A stretch of 41,266 nucleotides of DNA from Acidobacteriota bacterium (GCA_013289715.1 JABCZJ010000030.1:1-41266), one strand, 5' to 3'. Positions 1-10,710 are shown, numbered from the stretch's first letter. Numbers and translations: made by a program. Notes: generated from the sequence alone by a model not told the origin.

Positions 1-40
1 TTATGGGTGTGGTGAAATCCGAAGCGAGGGAGCCTAATCA

Positions 41-1291
41 GTGAAACGGTTCACACCGGAAGAGCCGTTACGCTGTTCCTTCTGCCATAAAACGCAGGAG
101 CAGGTGGAGAAGCTGATCAGTTCTCCATCGGAATATCCGCGCTCGTACATTTGCAACGAGTGCGTGGGCGTCTGCCAGCAGATTCTCGAAGACGAGAAGC
201 GCGAGCAGTCGAGCCCTGCGAACCGGCGCCTTCCCCGGCCTCCCGAGATCAAGGCCTTTTTGGATGGCTACGTAATCGGCCAGGACAAGACCAAGAAGAA
301 GCTGGCGGTCGCGGTCTACAACCATTACAAGCGCATCTTCCTGAACAAGCAGCCGGGCGACGTGGAGTTGGCGAAGTCGAATATTCTTCTGGTGGGACCT
401 ACGGGAACGGGCAAGACGCTGATGGCGCAGACGCTCTCGCGCATGCTGGACGTGCCGTTTGCGATCGTGGACGCGACCACTCTCACCGAAGCAGGGTACG
501 TCGGCGAAGACGTCGAGAACATCATTCTGAAGCTGTTGCAGGCCGCCGATGGTGACGTCCAAAAGGCTCAGCAAGGCATCATATACATAGACGAGATTGA
601 CAAGATCTCGAAGAAGGACGAAAACCCTTCGATTACCCGCGATGTTTCCGGCGAAGGCGTGCAACAGGCGCTGCTGAAGATTCTGGAAGGCACGGTTGCC
701 AACGTGCCGCCGCAGGGCGGACGCAAGCACCCGCACCAGGAATTTACGCCGGTGGATACGACCAACATCCTGTTCATCTGCGGCGGGGCCTTCGTGGGGC
801 TCGAGAAGATTATCGAACGGCGCGTGGGACATAAATCGCTGGGATTCCAGGCCGATGCGCAGGTTACGACCGCATCGCGGCGCAATATCGAAATGCTGGA
901 GCAGGCGCAGCCTACCGATCTGATTCGTTACGGCTTGATCCCGGAATTTGTGGGACGGCTGCCGGTGGTAGGCGTGCTGAGCGATCTGGATAAATCGGCG
1001 CTGGTGCGAATTCTCACCGAACCGAAAAACGCGCTGGTGCGACAGTATCAAAGGCTCTTTGAGTTTGAAAATGTGCGCCTGCGCTTCACGGACGATGCGC
1101 TGGACACCGTGGCGGAACTGGCGCTACAGCGCAAAGTGGGCGCGCGCGGCCTGCGCATGATTCTGGAAGATCTGATGCTGGAAATGATGTACCACCTGCC
1201 GGCACAGCGTAAGTTGCGCGACTTCGTCGTAACGGCGGACATGGTCAAGGGACGCGAAATCAATTGGAGCCTGCTGGAAAAAGCGGGCTAA
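41..1291 (+). CDS. clpX: ATP-dependent Clp protease ATP-binding subunit ClpX
   Basis: AAA+ unfoldase that recognises tagged or specific substrates, unfolds them and feeds them into the ClpP peptidase in the cytoplasm. The N-terminal C4 zinc domain is visible (Cys12, Cys15, Cys38, Cys41), followed by the Walker A loop GPTGTGKT at about residues 119-126, Walker B IIYIDEID, and the C-terminal RKVGARGLR sensor-2 region. The length of 416 aa is normal for the family. The start is GTG with a GAGGGAG ribosome binding site 8 bases upstream, and the zinc domain begins right after it. The lon gene follows after 23 bases, so the two are probably co-transcribed. The preceding gene, often clpP, lies outside the window. 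Confidence 0.98.
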   Translation: MKRFTPEEPLRCSFCHKTQEQVEKLISSPSEYPRSYICNECVGVCQQILEDEKREQSSPANRRLPRPPEIKAFLDGYVIGQDKTKKKLAVAVYNHYKRIFLNKQPGDVELAKSNILLVGPTGTGKTLMAQTLSRMLDVPFAIVDATTLTEAGYVGEDVENIILKLLQAADGDVQKAQQGIIYIDEIDKISKKDENPSITRDVSGEGVQQALLKILEGTVANVPPQGGRKHPHQEFTPVDTTNILFICGGAFVGLEKIIERRVGHKSLGFQADAQVTTASRRNIEMLEQAQPTDLIRYGLIPEFVGRLPVVGVLSDLDKSALVRILTEPKNALVRQYQRLFEFENVRLRFTDDALDTVAELALQRKVGARGLRMILEDLMLEMMYHLPAQRKLRDFVVTADMVKGREINWSLLEKAG

Positions 1292-1314
1292 CGCAGGGGA
1301 GAAAAAAGGACTCG

Positions 1315-3723
1315 ATGTTCAATCGCGAAAAAGGCGAAATCAAGCGCGTACCAATGATGCCGGTGCGGGAAATGGTTATTTTCCCGGAGATGATGCACCC
1401 CTTCATCGTGGGCCGGGAAGCGTCGGTGCGCGCGCTGGAAGATGCGCTGGCCGGCGACAAGAAGATTTTCCTGGTCACGCAGCATGATGCGTCCGTCGAT
1501 GACCCCAAGCCGGAAGAAATCTACCAGGTAGGCACGCTGGCGAACATCGTGCAGAGCGTGAAGCTGCCCGACGGCAACATCAAGGTGCTGGTGGAAGGCA
1601 CCGAGCGCGCCAAGATCGTGCAGATTACCAGCGACGAAGGCTTTTTCCGCGCTTCGATTCGCGTGGTCACGTCCAAGACTGAGCCTTCCCCGCAGCTGCA
1701 GCAGGCTTCCGAGCGTGTCACCGGGCTGTTCGAACAGTATGTGAAGCTCTCGCAGAGCCTGAATTACGACACCATGATCGCGGCCGTGCGCGTCGAAGAT
1801 GCCGGAAAGCTTTCCGATGCGATCTCGGCGAATCTGCAAATTCCCGTGGAAGAAAAGCAGGAGCTGCTGGAGCTTTTCGAGCCGCTGGAGCGCCTGAACC
1901 GCATTGCGGACATTCTGGAAGTCGAAATTGAAAAGCTGAACGTGGATCGCTCCATCAATACGCGCGTGAAGCGCCAGATGGAACGCGCGCAGAAAGAGTA
2001 CTACCTCAACGAAAAGTTGAAGGCCATTCAGAAAGAACTCGGCCGCGGCGAAGCCAACGAAATTGAGCAGCTGAAGAAAAAAATCGAAACTTCCGGCATG
2101 CCCGAAGGGCCGCAGGAAAAGGCCATGCAGGAACTGAAGCGGCTGGAAATGATGCCGCCGATGTCCGCCGAATCCACGGTATCGCGGAATTATCTGGATT
2201 GGCTGCTGGCGGTACCCTGGAAGAAGCGCTCGAAAGAGATTCGCGACATCAAGCGCGCCGAAGTGATTCTCTCCGAAGATCACTACGGCCTGGACAAAAT
2301 CAAAGACCGGATTCTCGAGTATCTCGCCGTTCGCCAGCTGGTGAAGAATCCCAAGGGCTCGATTCTCTGCTTCCTTGGGCCTCCAGGGGTCGGCAAGACT
2401 TCCCTCGCGATGTCCATCGGTCGCGCCACCGGACGTAAATTCGTGCGCGTCTCCCTGGGCGGCGTGCGCGATGAGGCTGAAATTCGCGGCCATCGCCGCA
2501 CCTACATCGGCGCCCTTCCCGGCCAGATCATCCAGATGATGCGCAAGGCCGGCACCACCAATCCCGTTTTTGTGCTGGACGAAGTGGACAAAATGTCCAT
2601 GGATTTCCGCGGCGATCCGTCCGCCGCGTTGATGGAAGTGCTGGACCCGGAACTGAATCACGCCTTCACCGATCATTACCTCGACGTGGAATACGATCTT
2701 TCGAAAGTCATGTTCGTGTGCACCGCCAACGTGCTGCACACCATTCCGCAGCCGCTGCAGGATCGCATGGAAGTGCTGCGCATCCCGGGTTACACCGAGC
2801 ACGAAAAATATCAAATCGCCACGCGCTATCTGATTCCCAAGCAGCTGGAAGCCACTGGCCTGGCGAAGAGTCAATTGAAGATCACCGACGAAGCCATCCA
2901 CAGCACCATTCGCCATTACACGCGCGAGGCCGGCGTGCGCAGCCTGAATCGCGAACTGGCTAACATTTCGCGGAAAGTGGCCCGCAAAGTCGTCACGGAA
3001 GGCAAGGACGTCGCCGTGGAAGTGACTCCGGCGAACCTGAACGATTATCTCGGAATCTTGAAGTACCGCGACTTCCTCGCGGAGAAGAAGAACGAAATCG
3101 GCCTCACTACCGGCCTCGCCTGGACCGAGGTGGGCGGCGAAGTGCTCTCCACCGAAGCCACCTTGATGCAGGGCCGCGGCCGCCTGACGCTGACCGGCAA
3201 GCTCGGAGACGTGATGCAGGAGTCGGCGCAGGCCGCGATGAGCTACATTCGCTCGCGCAGCCATCTTTTCAGCCTGCCCAAGGATTTCTATCGGCACCTG
3301 GACATTCACATGCACGTGCCGGAGGGCGCGATACCGAAGGACGGCCCCTCAGCTGGTATCACCATCTGCACCTCGATTGTCAGCGCTTTGACCAAAATTC
3401 CGGTTCGCTGCGACATCGCCATGACCGGCGAAATCACCTTGCGCGGCAAGGTGCTGCCCATCGGCGGAGTGAAGGAAAAACTGCTGGCGGCGCACCGCCT
3501 CGGCCTGCGCACCATTCTTTTGCCGAAGGACAATGAAAAAGATCTGGCGGATATCCCGCCGGACATCCAGTCGCAGATGGCTATTCATTTCGTCGAATCC
3601 ATGGACGACGTGCTGCAGATTGCGCTGGAGCATCCGCTGCCGATTCCCGGCCACCCACCGGTTGCAGGAGTCGAACCCGAGTTCGGCGCGGACGTCGCGC
3701 AGGACAATGAACTAACCAATTGA
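1315..3723 (+). CDS. lon: ATP-dependent protease Lon (La)
   Basis: Cytoplasmic AAA+ serine protease that degrades misfolded and regulatory proteins. Domains in order are the N-terminal LON substrate domain (PMMPVREMVIFPEMMHPFIVG near residue 10), a coiled coil around 190-260, the AAA+ module with Walker A GPPGVGKTS near 357, and the C-terminal protease with the catalytic Ser679 in KDGPSAG and Lys720 in GGVKEKLLAA. An in-frame TTG at 1264 would extend the protein into the clpX end. ATG 1315 is preferred because it has a purine-rich GGGGAG site upstream and gives the usual family N-terminus (802 aa). It sits 23 bases after clpX, suggesting one proteostasis operon. Confidence 0.97.
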   Translation: MFNREKGEIKRVPMMPVREMVIFPEMMHPFIVGREASVRALEDALAGDKKIFLVTQHDASVDDPKPEEIYQVGTLANIVQSVKLPDGNIKVLVEGTERAKIVQITSDEGFFRASIRVVTSKTEPSPQLQQASERVTGLFEQYVKLSQSLNYDTMIAAVRVEDAGKLSDAISANLQIPVEEKQELLELFEPLERLNRIADILEVEIEKLNVDRSINTRVKRQMERAQKEYYLNEKLKAIQKELGRGEANEIEQLKKKIETSGMPEGPQEKAMQELKRLEMMPPMSAESTVSRNYLDWLLAVPWKKRSKEIRDIKRAEVILSEDHYGLDKIKDRILEYLAVRQLVKNPKGSILCFLGPPGVGKTSLAMSIGRATGRKFVRVSLGGVRDEAEIRGHRRTYIGALPGQIIQMMRKAGTTNPVFVLDEVDKMSMDFRGDPSAALMEVLDPELNHAFTDHYLDVEYDLSKVMFVCTANVLHTIPQPLQDRMEVLRIPGYTEHEKYQIATRYLIPKQLEATGLAKSQLKITDEAIHSTIRHYTREAGVRSLNRELANISRKVARKVVTEGKDVAVEVTPANLNDYLGILKYRDFLAEKKNEIGLTTGLAWTEVGGEVLSTEATLMQGRGRLTLTGKLGDVMQESAQAAMSYIRSRSHLFSLPKDFYRHLDIHMHVPEGAIPKDGPSAGITICTSIVSALTKIPVRCDIAMTGEITLRGKVLPIGGVKEKLLAAHRLGLRTILLPKDNEKDLADIPPDIQSQMAIHFVESMDDVLQIALEHPLPIPGHPPVAGVEPEFGADVAQDNELTN

Positions 3724-3780
3724 AACCCTCTGGTCCTTCCTCACTTTGATCAGCAGGCTTGGCCCGCGGCCAGAGGTTTC
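3722..3780 (+). repeat. inverted repeat in the lon-rho intergenic leader
   Basis: The arms GAAACCCTCTGG (3722-3733) and CCAGAGGTTTC (3770-3780) are complementary with one bulged base. A smaller hairpin, TGGCC-CGC-GGCCA, lies inside the right half (about 3760-3772). There is no T-run after it, so it is not a standard intrinsic terminator. It could be a structured mRNA end for lon or part of the rho leader. No strong sigma-70 promoter was seen in the 181-base gap. Confidence 0.45.
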
Positions 3781-3904
3781 CGGTTGTCTGTAGGTTTTCC
3801 CGTATTTACGTTGCAGAAGAGTGGCAGGTTCGAATTTGCGCCCGCCCGTGATCCATTCAGAAATCAATCTGCCTGAAAACCAGGCTTGAGAAGGAACGAA
3901 ATCG

Positions 3905-5164
<1,260 letters not shown>

Positions 5165-5178
5165 CTGCCGTTTTTCAC

Positions 5179-5196
5179 GGGGCGTGTGCCCCTTTT
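5179..5196 (+). terminator. probable intrinsic terminator of rho
   Basis: GGGGC, loop GTGT, GCCCC, then TTTT, 14 bases after the rho stop codon. The stem has only five GC pairs and the T-run is interrupted by Cs, so it is probably a modest terminator. Confidence 0.5.
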
Positions 5197-5244
5197 CCCC
5201 CTTTCCGTTATGAAGCAGCCGCGCACAGCGGGAAGGAGAAACAC

Positions 5245-5699
5245 GTACAACGCTTTCTTGCGCGCCAGCCGATCTTCAATTCCGCACGAGCCATGTACGG
5301 CTACGAACTGCTCTTCCGCTCCGGCCCGGAAAATCGCTACGACGGAACGGCGCCCGATTTGGCCTCCGCCTCGACCATTGACCGCATAGTACGGTTCGGA
5401 ATGGACAGGCTCTGGCTCCCGGATGCCGCTCGTTTCCGAATTGTACGCGCGATTTTTTGATTCGAGATTTTGCGACCCTGCTGCCCAAAGACCGCGCGCT
5501 GCTGGGGAAAACGAGCCAGCTGGGTGACATTTTCGATTTCGTGCGCAATTACGAACGAGGCTGCTGGGAGGAAATCAGTTCGCCGGCCGCGCGCCCGGCA
5601 ATCCAGGAAGATGCAATTTCCGCACTCTATATCGAAGCCGTCGAATGGGCGCGGCAGATTCTCTCTGGACACGAAGAGCCCGCAGCAACGCCGGCATAA
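5245..5699 (+). pseudogene. EAL-HDOD signalling protein remnant (c-di-GMP phosphodiesterase-like)
   Basis: Decayed gene of the EAL+HDOD family (YuxH-like). From 5245 frame 1 encodes QRFLARQPIFNSARAMYGYE, the hallmark N-terminus, with AAGGAG correctly spaced 6 bases upstream, but the start codon is now GTA. Near 5411-5421 the frame shifts: the next frame reads NCTRDFLIRDFATLLPKDR, the expected continuation of the EAL domain. It then jumps, at about 5500, to a C-terminal HDOD tail (TSQLGDIFDFVRNYERG ... ALYIEAVEWARQIL) that ends at 5699. Most of both domains, perhaps 250 or more residues, is gone, including the EAL active site. It carries three independent lesions: lost start, frameshift and large deletion. 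Confidence 0.75.
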
Positions 5700-5812
5700 A
5701 TCACAAGACAGGTTTTACGCGGGCGGGCTTGCTGGCGATGTCGCCGCCTGCGCCATTAAACCGGCCCGGGCAACACCCAGGGGAACGCCCGCGGAACGCT
5801 CGCTACGGCCTG

Positions 5813-6565
5813 CTAGCCAGGTTGTGCGGAAGATTTGTCTTTAGCCAGCAGCACCACCAGTCGCGCCACCTCTTCCGGTTCCATGGCCGTGCTGTCCACC
5901 ACCACGGCATCCGCAGCGCGCACCAGCGGCGAAGTGGATCGCTGCAGGTCGCGGCGGTCGCGCTCGCGAATTTCCTCGAGCGTGCGCTGCAGGTCAATGT
6001 GGTCGCCCTTTTGCTGATGCTCGCGCCAGCGGCGTTCCGCGCGCGTTTCCGGCGAAGCGGTGAGAAAAATTTTCAGTTGCGCGTCGGGAAAGACCACGCT
6101 GCCGATGTCTCGGCCTTCCATCACTACTCCACCCTGCTCGCCGGCGCGGCGCTGCTCCGCCACCAGTACCTGGCGAACACCCGGATTCACTGCAATCTTC
6201 GAAGCCGCTTGGGAAACTTCCGGCGTGCGAATCGCGGTGGTAACGTCATCGTGATCGAGAAAAACGCGCTGGGTGCCGTCTTCCGCGCGCAGGTCAATGC
6301 GCGTCGCGCGCGCCAGCGCCACCAATTCCGCGTCGTGGCCATCGAGCGTCAGATCGTTGCGCAGCGCTTTGAACGCCAGCGCGCGGTACATTGCTCCCGT
6401 ATCCACGTACACGTAGCCCAGCAGCTCAGCCACGCGCCGCGCCAGCGTGCTCTTGCCCGAACCTACGGGCCCATCAATGGCAATGATAAGTGTCTTCAAG
6501 AGGTCACTCGCGGGCCGTGGTTCGGCGATGAATTCAGGCTCAAATTCGCTTGAAGGCGCGCTCAA
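5813..6565 (-). CDS. cmk: cytidylate kinase
   Basis: Phosphorylates CMP and dCMP using ATP in pyrimidine nucleotide salvage. The sequence shows the P-loop IAIDGPVGSGKST, the substrate motif YVDTGAMYRA, the EGRDIGSVVFPDAQLKIFLTA segment and the LID-like RERDRRDLQR. The longest reading frame starts at TTG 6565 and overlaps the mutL end by 26 bases. A second TTG at 6499 would give 228 aa, the more usual family length, beginning just before the P-loop strand. Neither has a clear ribosome binding site, so the start is uncertain. It is the last gene of the mrp-to-cmk run. Confidence 0.95.
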   Translation of the reverse strand: MSAPSSEFEPEFIAEPRPASDLLKTLIIAIDGPVGSGKSTLARRVAELLGYVYVDTGAMYRALAFKALRNDLTLDGHDAELVALARATRIDLRAEDGTQRVFLDHDDVTTAIRTPEVSQAASKIAVNPGVRQVLVAEQRRAGEQGGVVMEGRDIGSVVFPDAQLKIFLTASPETRAERRWREHQQKGDHIDLQRTLEEIRERDRRDLQRSTSPLVRAADAVVVDSTAMEPEEVARLVVLLAKDKSSAQPG

Positions 6566-8558
6566 TTTCGCGTACGGAATAGCGCAGCACCACGGGCCGC
6601 CCGTGCGGGCAGCTCATCGGGTACTCGGTCTTGGCCAGCTCGCCCAGCAGCCATTCCATTTTCGCCGGGTCCAGCGGCGTATTCACCTTGATGGCCGCAT
6701 GGCAGGACGTGGAAGCGGCAATCTTGGCTTGCAGCGAATCGATCGATATAGCCTGATTCTCGCGCGCGATTCCGTCCAGGATCTCGTACAACAATTTTTC
6801 GGCGTCTCCACTGTTGATGCCGGCGGGTGCGGCTTGAATCGCGACGCTGCGCGCGCCCATCAGCTCCGCCTCAAAACCGTTGGCGCGCAGTTCCTCGCCA
6901 ATCTGCTCGAAAATCGCGAGCTGCCGCGGATTCAACTCGACGATCAACGGCACCAGCAAGCGCTGTCCCCCGAGTTCGCCATTGCGGCGTGCGCGCAAGT
7001 GCTGTTCGAACAACACGCGCTCGTGCGCTACGTGCTGGTCAATGATCCACAATCCTTCGCCATTCACCGCCACGATGAAGCTGCTGTTCACTTGGCCCAG
7101 AGGTTTCAGGTCCGCGATATCTTCCACGCTGGGCAGCGCGCCGGGTGTTTCGGCTACGCCGATACCAGCGGCAGCAACGGCGGGCGCACCTGATTCCTGC
7201 GGGCCCAACGAAAAATCGCTCGCGCCGGTCGGATCGAATTGTAGCCGCTGCGAAATCGGGCGGTTGGGCGCCCCGCTCAATTCAAATCCTTCCGCCGCGC
7301 TGGCCACGTCGCCGAACGATCTCGGGATCATCGCGCGTGGAGGACCGGGAGGTACGCCCGGTATTACTCCGGGGTTCGCTGACGAAAGATAGGCCGGATC
7401 AATCGCCGCCGCCCCGGCTGCAAACGCAGTCGAGCCACCGTTCGTTGCGGCAGACAGCGTAGCGGCACCGCCGGCTGCAGTCGCTGCGCGCGCTGCGGGG
7501 AATACAGGAATGGGCCGCGCGACCGAAAGCGCCTGGCGTAGCGCATCGCGCGTGAAATCATGCACGAACTGCGGATGGCGAAAGCGCACCTCGATTTTCG
7601 CCGGGTGGACGTTCACGTCCACTTCCTCGTACGGCATATCCAGAAAAAGCAGCACGACCGGAAAAACGCCCGGCGGCACGATGTTGCGATAGGCCTCGCT
7701 GATGGCGTGGAGCAGCAAGCGGTCGCGCACCAGCCGCCGGTTCACGAAAATGTAGATGCCGTTGCGATTGCTGCGCTGCACTTCGGGGCGCGAGGTGAAC
7801 CCGCTCACACGCAGGGTAGCGGCGCGCTCTTCGGGTTCCAGCGGCGGCTCGCTGATCGCGCTGCGCACGGCCGCTTCCGTCGGCGGAATTTCCGTGAGTT
7901 CGTCCAGCGCTTGCCGGCCGAAAATCTGGTACACGCGGTCCGCCAGCTTTTCCACGGGCGAACAATTCAGGATTTCCTGCGACTGCGTCTTCAGCAGGAA
8001 GTGCCGGTCGGGATGCGCCAGCGCGTAATGCGTCACCAGCGAAGCAATATGGCCCAACTCGGTGGTTTCCGATTTCAGGAATTTGCGTCGCGCCGGAACG
8101 GCATAAAAAATATCCGCCACGCTGATCGATGTTCCCACCGGAACGCCCGCAGGCTTCACGCCGAGAAGCTTGCCACCTGCGAATTCGATGCGCGTTCCCT
8201 CCCCTTCGTCCGCGTCGCGTGTTTCCAGTAACAAACGTGAGATCGCGGCGATAGAAGGCAGTGCCTCTCCGCGAAAACCGAGCGTGGCAATCGAGAGCAA
8301 ATCGTCGGCGGTGCGCAGCTTGGAAGTCGCATGGCGCTCGAAGGCCAGCAGCGCGTCGTCGTGATTCATGCCGCAGCCGTCGTCGATCACGCGGATCAGG
8401 CGCTTGCCGCCCGATTCCGTTTCGATGCGAACCGAACGCGCGCCGGCGTCCAGAGCGTTTTCAAGCAGTTCTTTCACCACGGATGCGGGCCGCTCGATTA
8501 CTTCTCCTGCCGCAATTTTATTGGCGACGGTTTCCGGAAGTATGCGGATGCGGCTCAT
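6540..8558 (-). CDS. mutL: DNA mismatch repair protein MutL
   Basis: Couples mismatch recognition by MutS to strand incision and excision. The GHKL ATPase N-terminus has ELLENALDAGA, DDGCGM and GFRGEALPSIAA. A Pro/Ala/Gly-rich linker of about 100 residues follows (around 330-460). The C-terminal dimerisation domain contains DQHVAHERVLFE, close to the DQHA(x)2E(x)4E endonuclease motif, plus SCHAAIKVN and CPHGRPV. From established knowledge these mark the MutL class with its own nicking activity, expected where MutH is absent. The motif has Val in place of Ala. The start overlaps the upstream gene by ATGA, implying translational coupling. Confidence 0.97.
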   Translation of the reverse strand: MSRIRILPETVANKIAAGEVIERPASVVKELLENALDAGARSVRIETESGGKRLIRVIDDGCGMNHDDALLAFERHATSKLRTADDLLSIATLGFRGEALPSIAAISRLLLETRDADEGEGTRIEFAGGKLLGVKPAGVPVGTSISVADIFYAVPARRKFLKSETTELGHIASLVTHYALAHPDRHFLLKTQSQEILNCSPVEKLADRVYQIFGRQALDELTEIPPTEAAVRSAISEPPLEPEERAATLRVSGFTSRPEVQRSNRNGIYIFVNRRLVRDRLLLHAISEAYRNIVPPGVFPVVLLFLDMPYEEVDVNVHPAKIEVRFRHPQFVHDFTRDALRQALSVARPIPVFPAARAATAAGGAATLSAATNGGSTAFAAGAAAIDPAYLSSANPGVIPGVPPGPPRAMIPRSFGDVASAAEGFELSGAPNRPISQRLQFDPTGASDFSLGPQESGAPAVAAAGIGVAETPGALPSVEDIADLKPLGQVNSSFIVAVNGEGLWIIDQHVAHERVLFEQHLRARRNGELGGQRLLVPLIVELNPRQLAIFEQIGEELRANGFEAELMGARSVAIQAAPAGINSGDAEKLLYEILDGIARENQAISIDSLQAKIAASTSCHAAIKVNTPLDPAKMEWLLGELAKTEYPMSCPHGRPVVLRYSVREIERAFKRI

Positions 8559-8911
8559 GGAGTGTGGCTCGCGGAGTGGGGATCAGCCAGTCCCGAATCC
8601 TCTGCGCCGCGTCGAAGTTCCTCACGAGCTTCGTCTTCGGTTTTCTTATCTTCCTGAGACATGCTGCGCAGAAAGATGCGCGTGCCAAACAGGCTGGCGA
8701 TGAAGACGACCGCAATGAGCGAAACGCCGAACCACTCCGGAAACGAAGGCATCTGCACCATCACCAGAAAAATAAACCCGATCGTCACGCCCAATCCCAA
8801 CAGCACCATGAATTGCACGCGCAAGTTAAGCTTGTGCATCCCCCGCACCAGCAGGAACACTCCCAGCACCGCTGCAATGGAAATGCCAATCAGCAAGCGA
8901 TACGAAATCAT
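8555..8911 (-). CDS. small two- to three-helix membrane protein, function unknown
   Basis: 118 aa. Hydrophobic segments lie near residues 3-22, 33-52 and 62-80, followed by an acidic, charged C-terminal tail (SQEDKKTEDEAREELRR) that is probably cytoplasmic. I do not recognise a named family. The ATGA overlaps at both ends, with aspS upstream and mutL downstream, argue strongly that it is translated. Its position between a tRNA synthetase and a repair gene gives no clear functional clue. Confidence 0.8.
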   Translation of the reverse strand: MISYRLLIGISIAAVLGVFLLVRGMHKLNLRVQFMVLLGLGVTIGFIFLVMVQMPSFPEWFGVSLIAVVFIASLFGTRIFLRSMSQEDKKTEDEAREELRRGAEDSGLADPHSASHTP

Positions 8912-10710
8912 GCATCCTTCTTTGCCGCCATCCCTGCCTCCGCTTGCTTGATGGCGATTCCCAGGTCATTGAGCTGGTCAGTGCCCACCGCAGACGGCGA
9001 TTCGGCCATCAAATCCTGCGCCGCCGTGGTTTTCGGGAACGCGATCACCTCGCGGATGGATTTCTCGCCCGCCAGCAGCATCACCACGCGGTCGAGGCCG
9101 AGCGCGATGCCGCCGTGCGGCGGCGTGCCGTAGGTGAGTGCATCCAGAAAAAACCCGAATCGCTGGCGCGCGGTCTCTTCGCTCAGGCCCAGCGCCTGGA
9201 ACATGCGCGCCTGCACATCCTGACGATGAATTCGTATGCTGCCAGAGCCCAGCTCGACGCCATTGAGCACCAGATCGTAGCCCTTCGAACGGCACTCCCA
9301 CGGCGCGGTCTCGAGCTTGTCGAGATCTTCCTCGAAAATCCCGGTAAAGGGATGTTGTGCGCTCACCCAGCGCTTGTCGCTCTCGCTCCACTCAAAAAGT
9401 GCGAACCCGGTGATCCAGGCGAACTCCCATTTGGCGCGGTCGATCAGGTTGAGCTTGTCGCCCAGGTAGAGTCGGACCTGCCCTGCGACATTCAAAGAAG
9501 TATCGGTGTGCGCGATCTGCTCTTTCGCCGCGACCGCGACAATCAGGTCGCCCGCTTTCGCGCCGACTGCTTCCGCCAAATTCTTCAGTCCATCTGCGCC
9601 CAGCGTCTTTTCCAGCGGCGAACTGATTCCTTCAGCGGTCACCTTGACGGCGTAGACGCCACGCGCGCCCGCTGCCTTCGCGACTTCGCCCAGTTCGTCG
9701 AGTTGTTTTCGCGACCAGCCGGCCGCGCCGGGCGCAACCGCCGCCTGGACCTTTCCATCAAAATGAATCGTCGCGCGCGCCGGCTCGAAATGCTGCGTCA
9801 CGTCCTGCAGCTCCATGCCGAAGCGCAAGTCGGGCTTGTCCGACCCGTAACGGCGCAGCGCTTCTTTGTAATCGAGATGGCGAAACGGCCCCTGAACTTT
9901 CACGCCGACCACTTCCAGCGCGCGAATCATCACGCGTTCGATCACCTCGAAAATATCTTGCTGGCGCGGAAAGGACATTTCCAAGTCGAGCTGCGTGAAT
10001 TCCGGCTGACGGTCCGCGCGCAAGTCCTCGTCACGGAAGCAGCGCACGATCTGGAAATATCGGTCCATGCCCGAAATCATCAGGATCTGCTTGAAAATTT
10101 GCGGCGATTGCGGCAGCGCATAGAACTGGCCGTGGTGGACGCGGCTCGGCACCAGGTAGTCGCGCGCGCCTTCGGGCGTCGAGCGCGTCAGCATCGGCGT
10201 CTCGATTTCGAAGAAACCCAAGCTATCGAGTGTCTTGCGCATCTCGAAAAGTATCCGGTGCCGCAGCTCGATGTTGCGGTGCGGCCGCGGCCGGCGCAAA
10301 TCCAGGTAACGGTGCCGCAGGCGCGTCTCTTCACTCGCGGTCACTTCGTCTTCGATCTGGAATGGCGGCGTTTTGGAGTTATTCAGAATGTGCAAACGCG
10401 TGGCCACCACTTCCACTTCGCCGGATGCGATTTCAGGATTGGATTTCTGGCGCCGAATCACTTTGCCCTCGACGGCCACTACAAATTCCGAGCGCAACTC
10501 CTCCGCTTTTTTGTGTGCTTCAGGATGTAGCTCGTTGTTGAAAACGATTTGCGCCAAGCCCGCGCGGTCGCGCAAGTCAATGAAAATCAATTGACCCAGA
10601 TCGCGGCGGCGATGAACCCAGCCCATCAGGATTACGTTCTTGTCCGCATCCGAAGAGCGCAGGTCGCCACAGTAGTTCGTACGTTTCAGATTGCCGAGAG
10701 CATCGAGCAA
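8908..10710 (-). CDS. aspS: aspartate--tRNA ligase
   Basis: Class II aminoacyl-tRNA synthetase of the bacterial type, 600 aa. The OB-fold anticodon domain is at the N-terminus (VILMGWVHRRRDLGQLIFID). The catalytic core has FEIETPMLTRSTPEGARDYL, motif 2 CFRDEDLRADRQPEFTQLD and motif 3 GIALGLDRVVMLL, with a GAD insertion domain between (about 290-420). The residue after WVHRRRD is Leu; as I recall this is typical of discriminating enzymes while non-discriminating ones carry His, so strict tRNA-Asp specificity is a guess. The start is TTG with GGAAGGGAA upstream. Confidence 0.97.
   Translation of the reverse strand: MLDALGNLKRTNYCGDLRSSDADKNVILMGWVHRRRDLGQLIFIDLRDRAGLAQIVFNNELHPEAHKKAEELRSEFVVAVEGKVIRRQKSNPEIASGEVEVVATRLHILNNSKTPPFQIEDEVTASEETRLRHRYLDLRRPRPHRNIELRHRILFEMRKTLDSLGFFEIETPMLTRSTPEGARDYLVPSRVHHGQFYALPQSPQIFKQILMISGMDRYFQIVRCFRDEDLRADRQPEFTQLDLEMSFPRQQDIFEVIERVMIRALEVVGVKVQGPFRHLDYKEALRRYGSDKPDLRFGMELQDVTQHFEPARATIHFDGKVQAAVAPGAAGWSRKQLDELGEVAKAAGARGVYAVKVTAEGISSPLEKTLGADGLKNLAEAVGAKAGDLIVAVAAKEQIAHTDTSLNVAGQVRLYLGDKLNLIDRAKWEFAWITGFALFEWSESDKRWVSAQHPFTGIFEEDLDKLETAPWECRSKGYDLVLNGVELGSGSIRIHRQDVQARMFQALGLSEETARQRFGFFLDALTYGTPPHGGIALGLDRVVMLLAGEKSIREVIAFPKTTAAQDLMAESPSAVGTDQLNDLGIAIKQAEAGMAAKKDA

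Noticed and set aside
2..40. Possible end of an upstream gene (clpP) in the first bases
   Set aside because: Two frames reach stop codons (TAA at 35-37 and TGA at 40-42), but about 12 codons are too few to assign either.
1288..3315. 675-codon minus-strand frame over lon
   Set aside because: Shadow of lon; rich in His, Phe and Gly with no motif.
3761..3856. tRNA-like T-loop GGTTCGAAT followed by CCA
   Set aside because: The bases flanking the loop (GCAGG and TTGCG) do not pair as a T-stem, and no D-arm, anticodon arm or 7-bp acceptor stem could be formed around it.
8944..10530. 528-codon plus-strand frame over aspS
   Set aside because: Shadow of aspS, with low-complexity Arg/His/Leu composition and no family resemblance.
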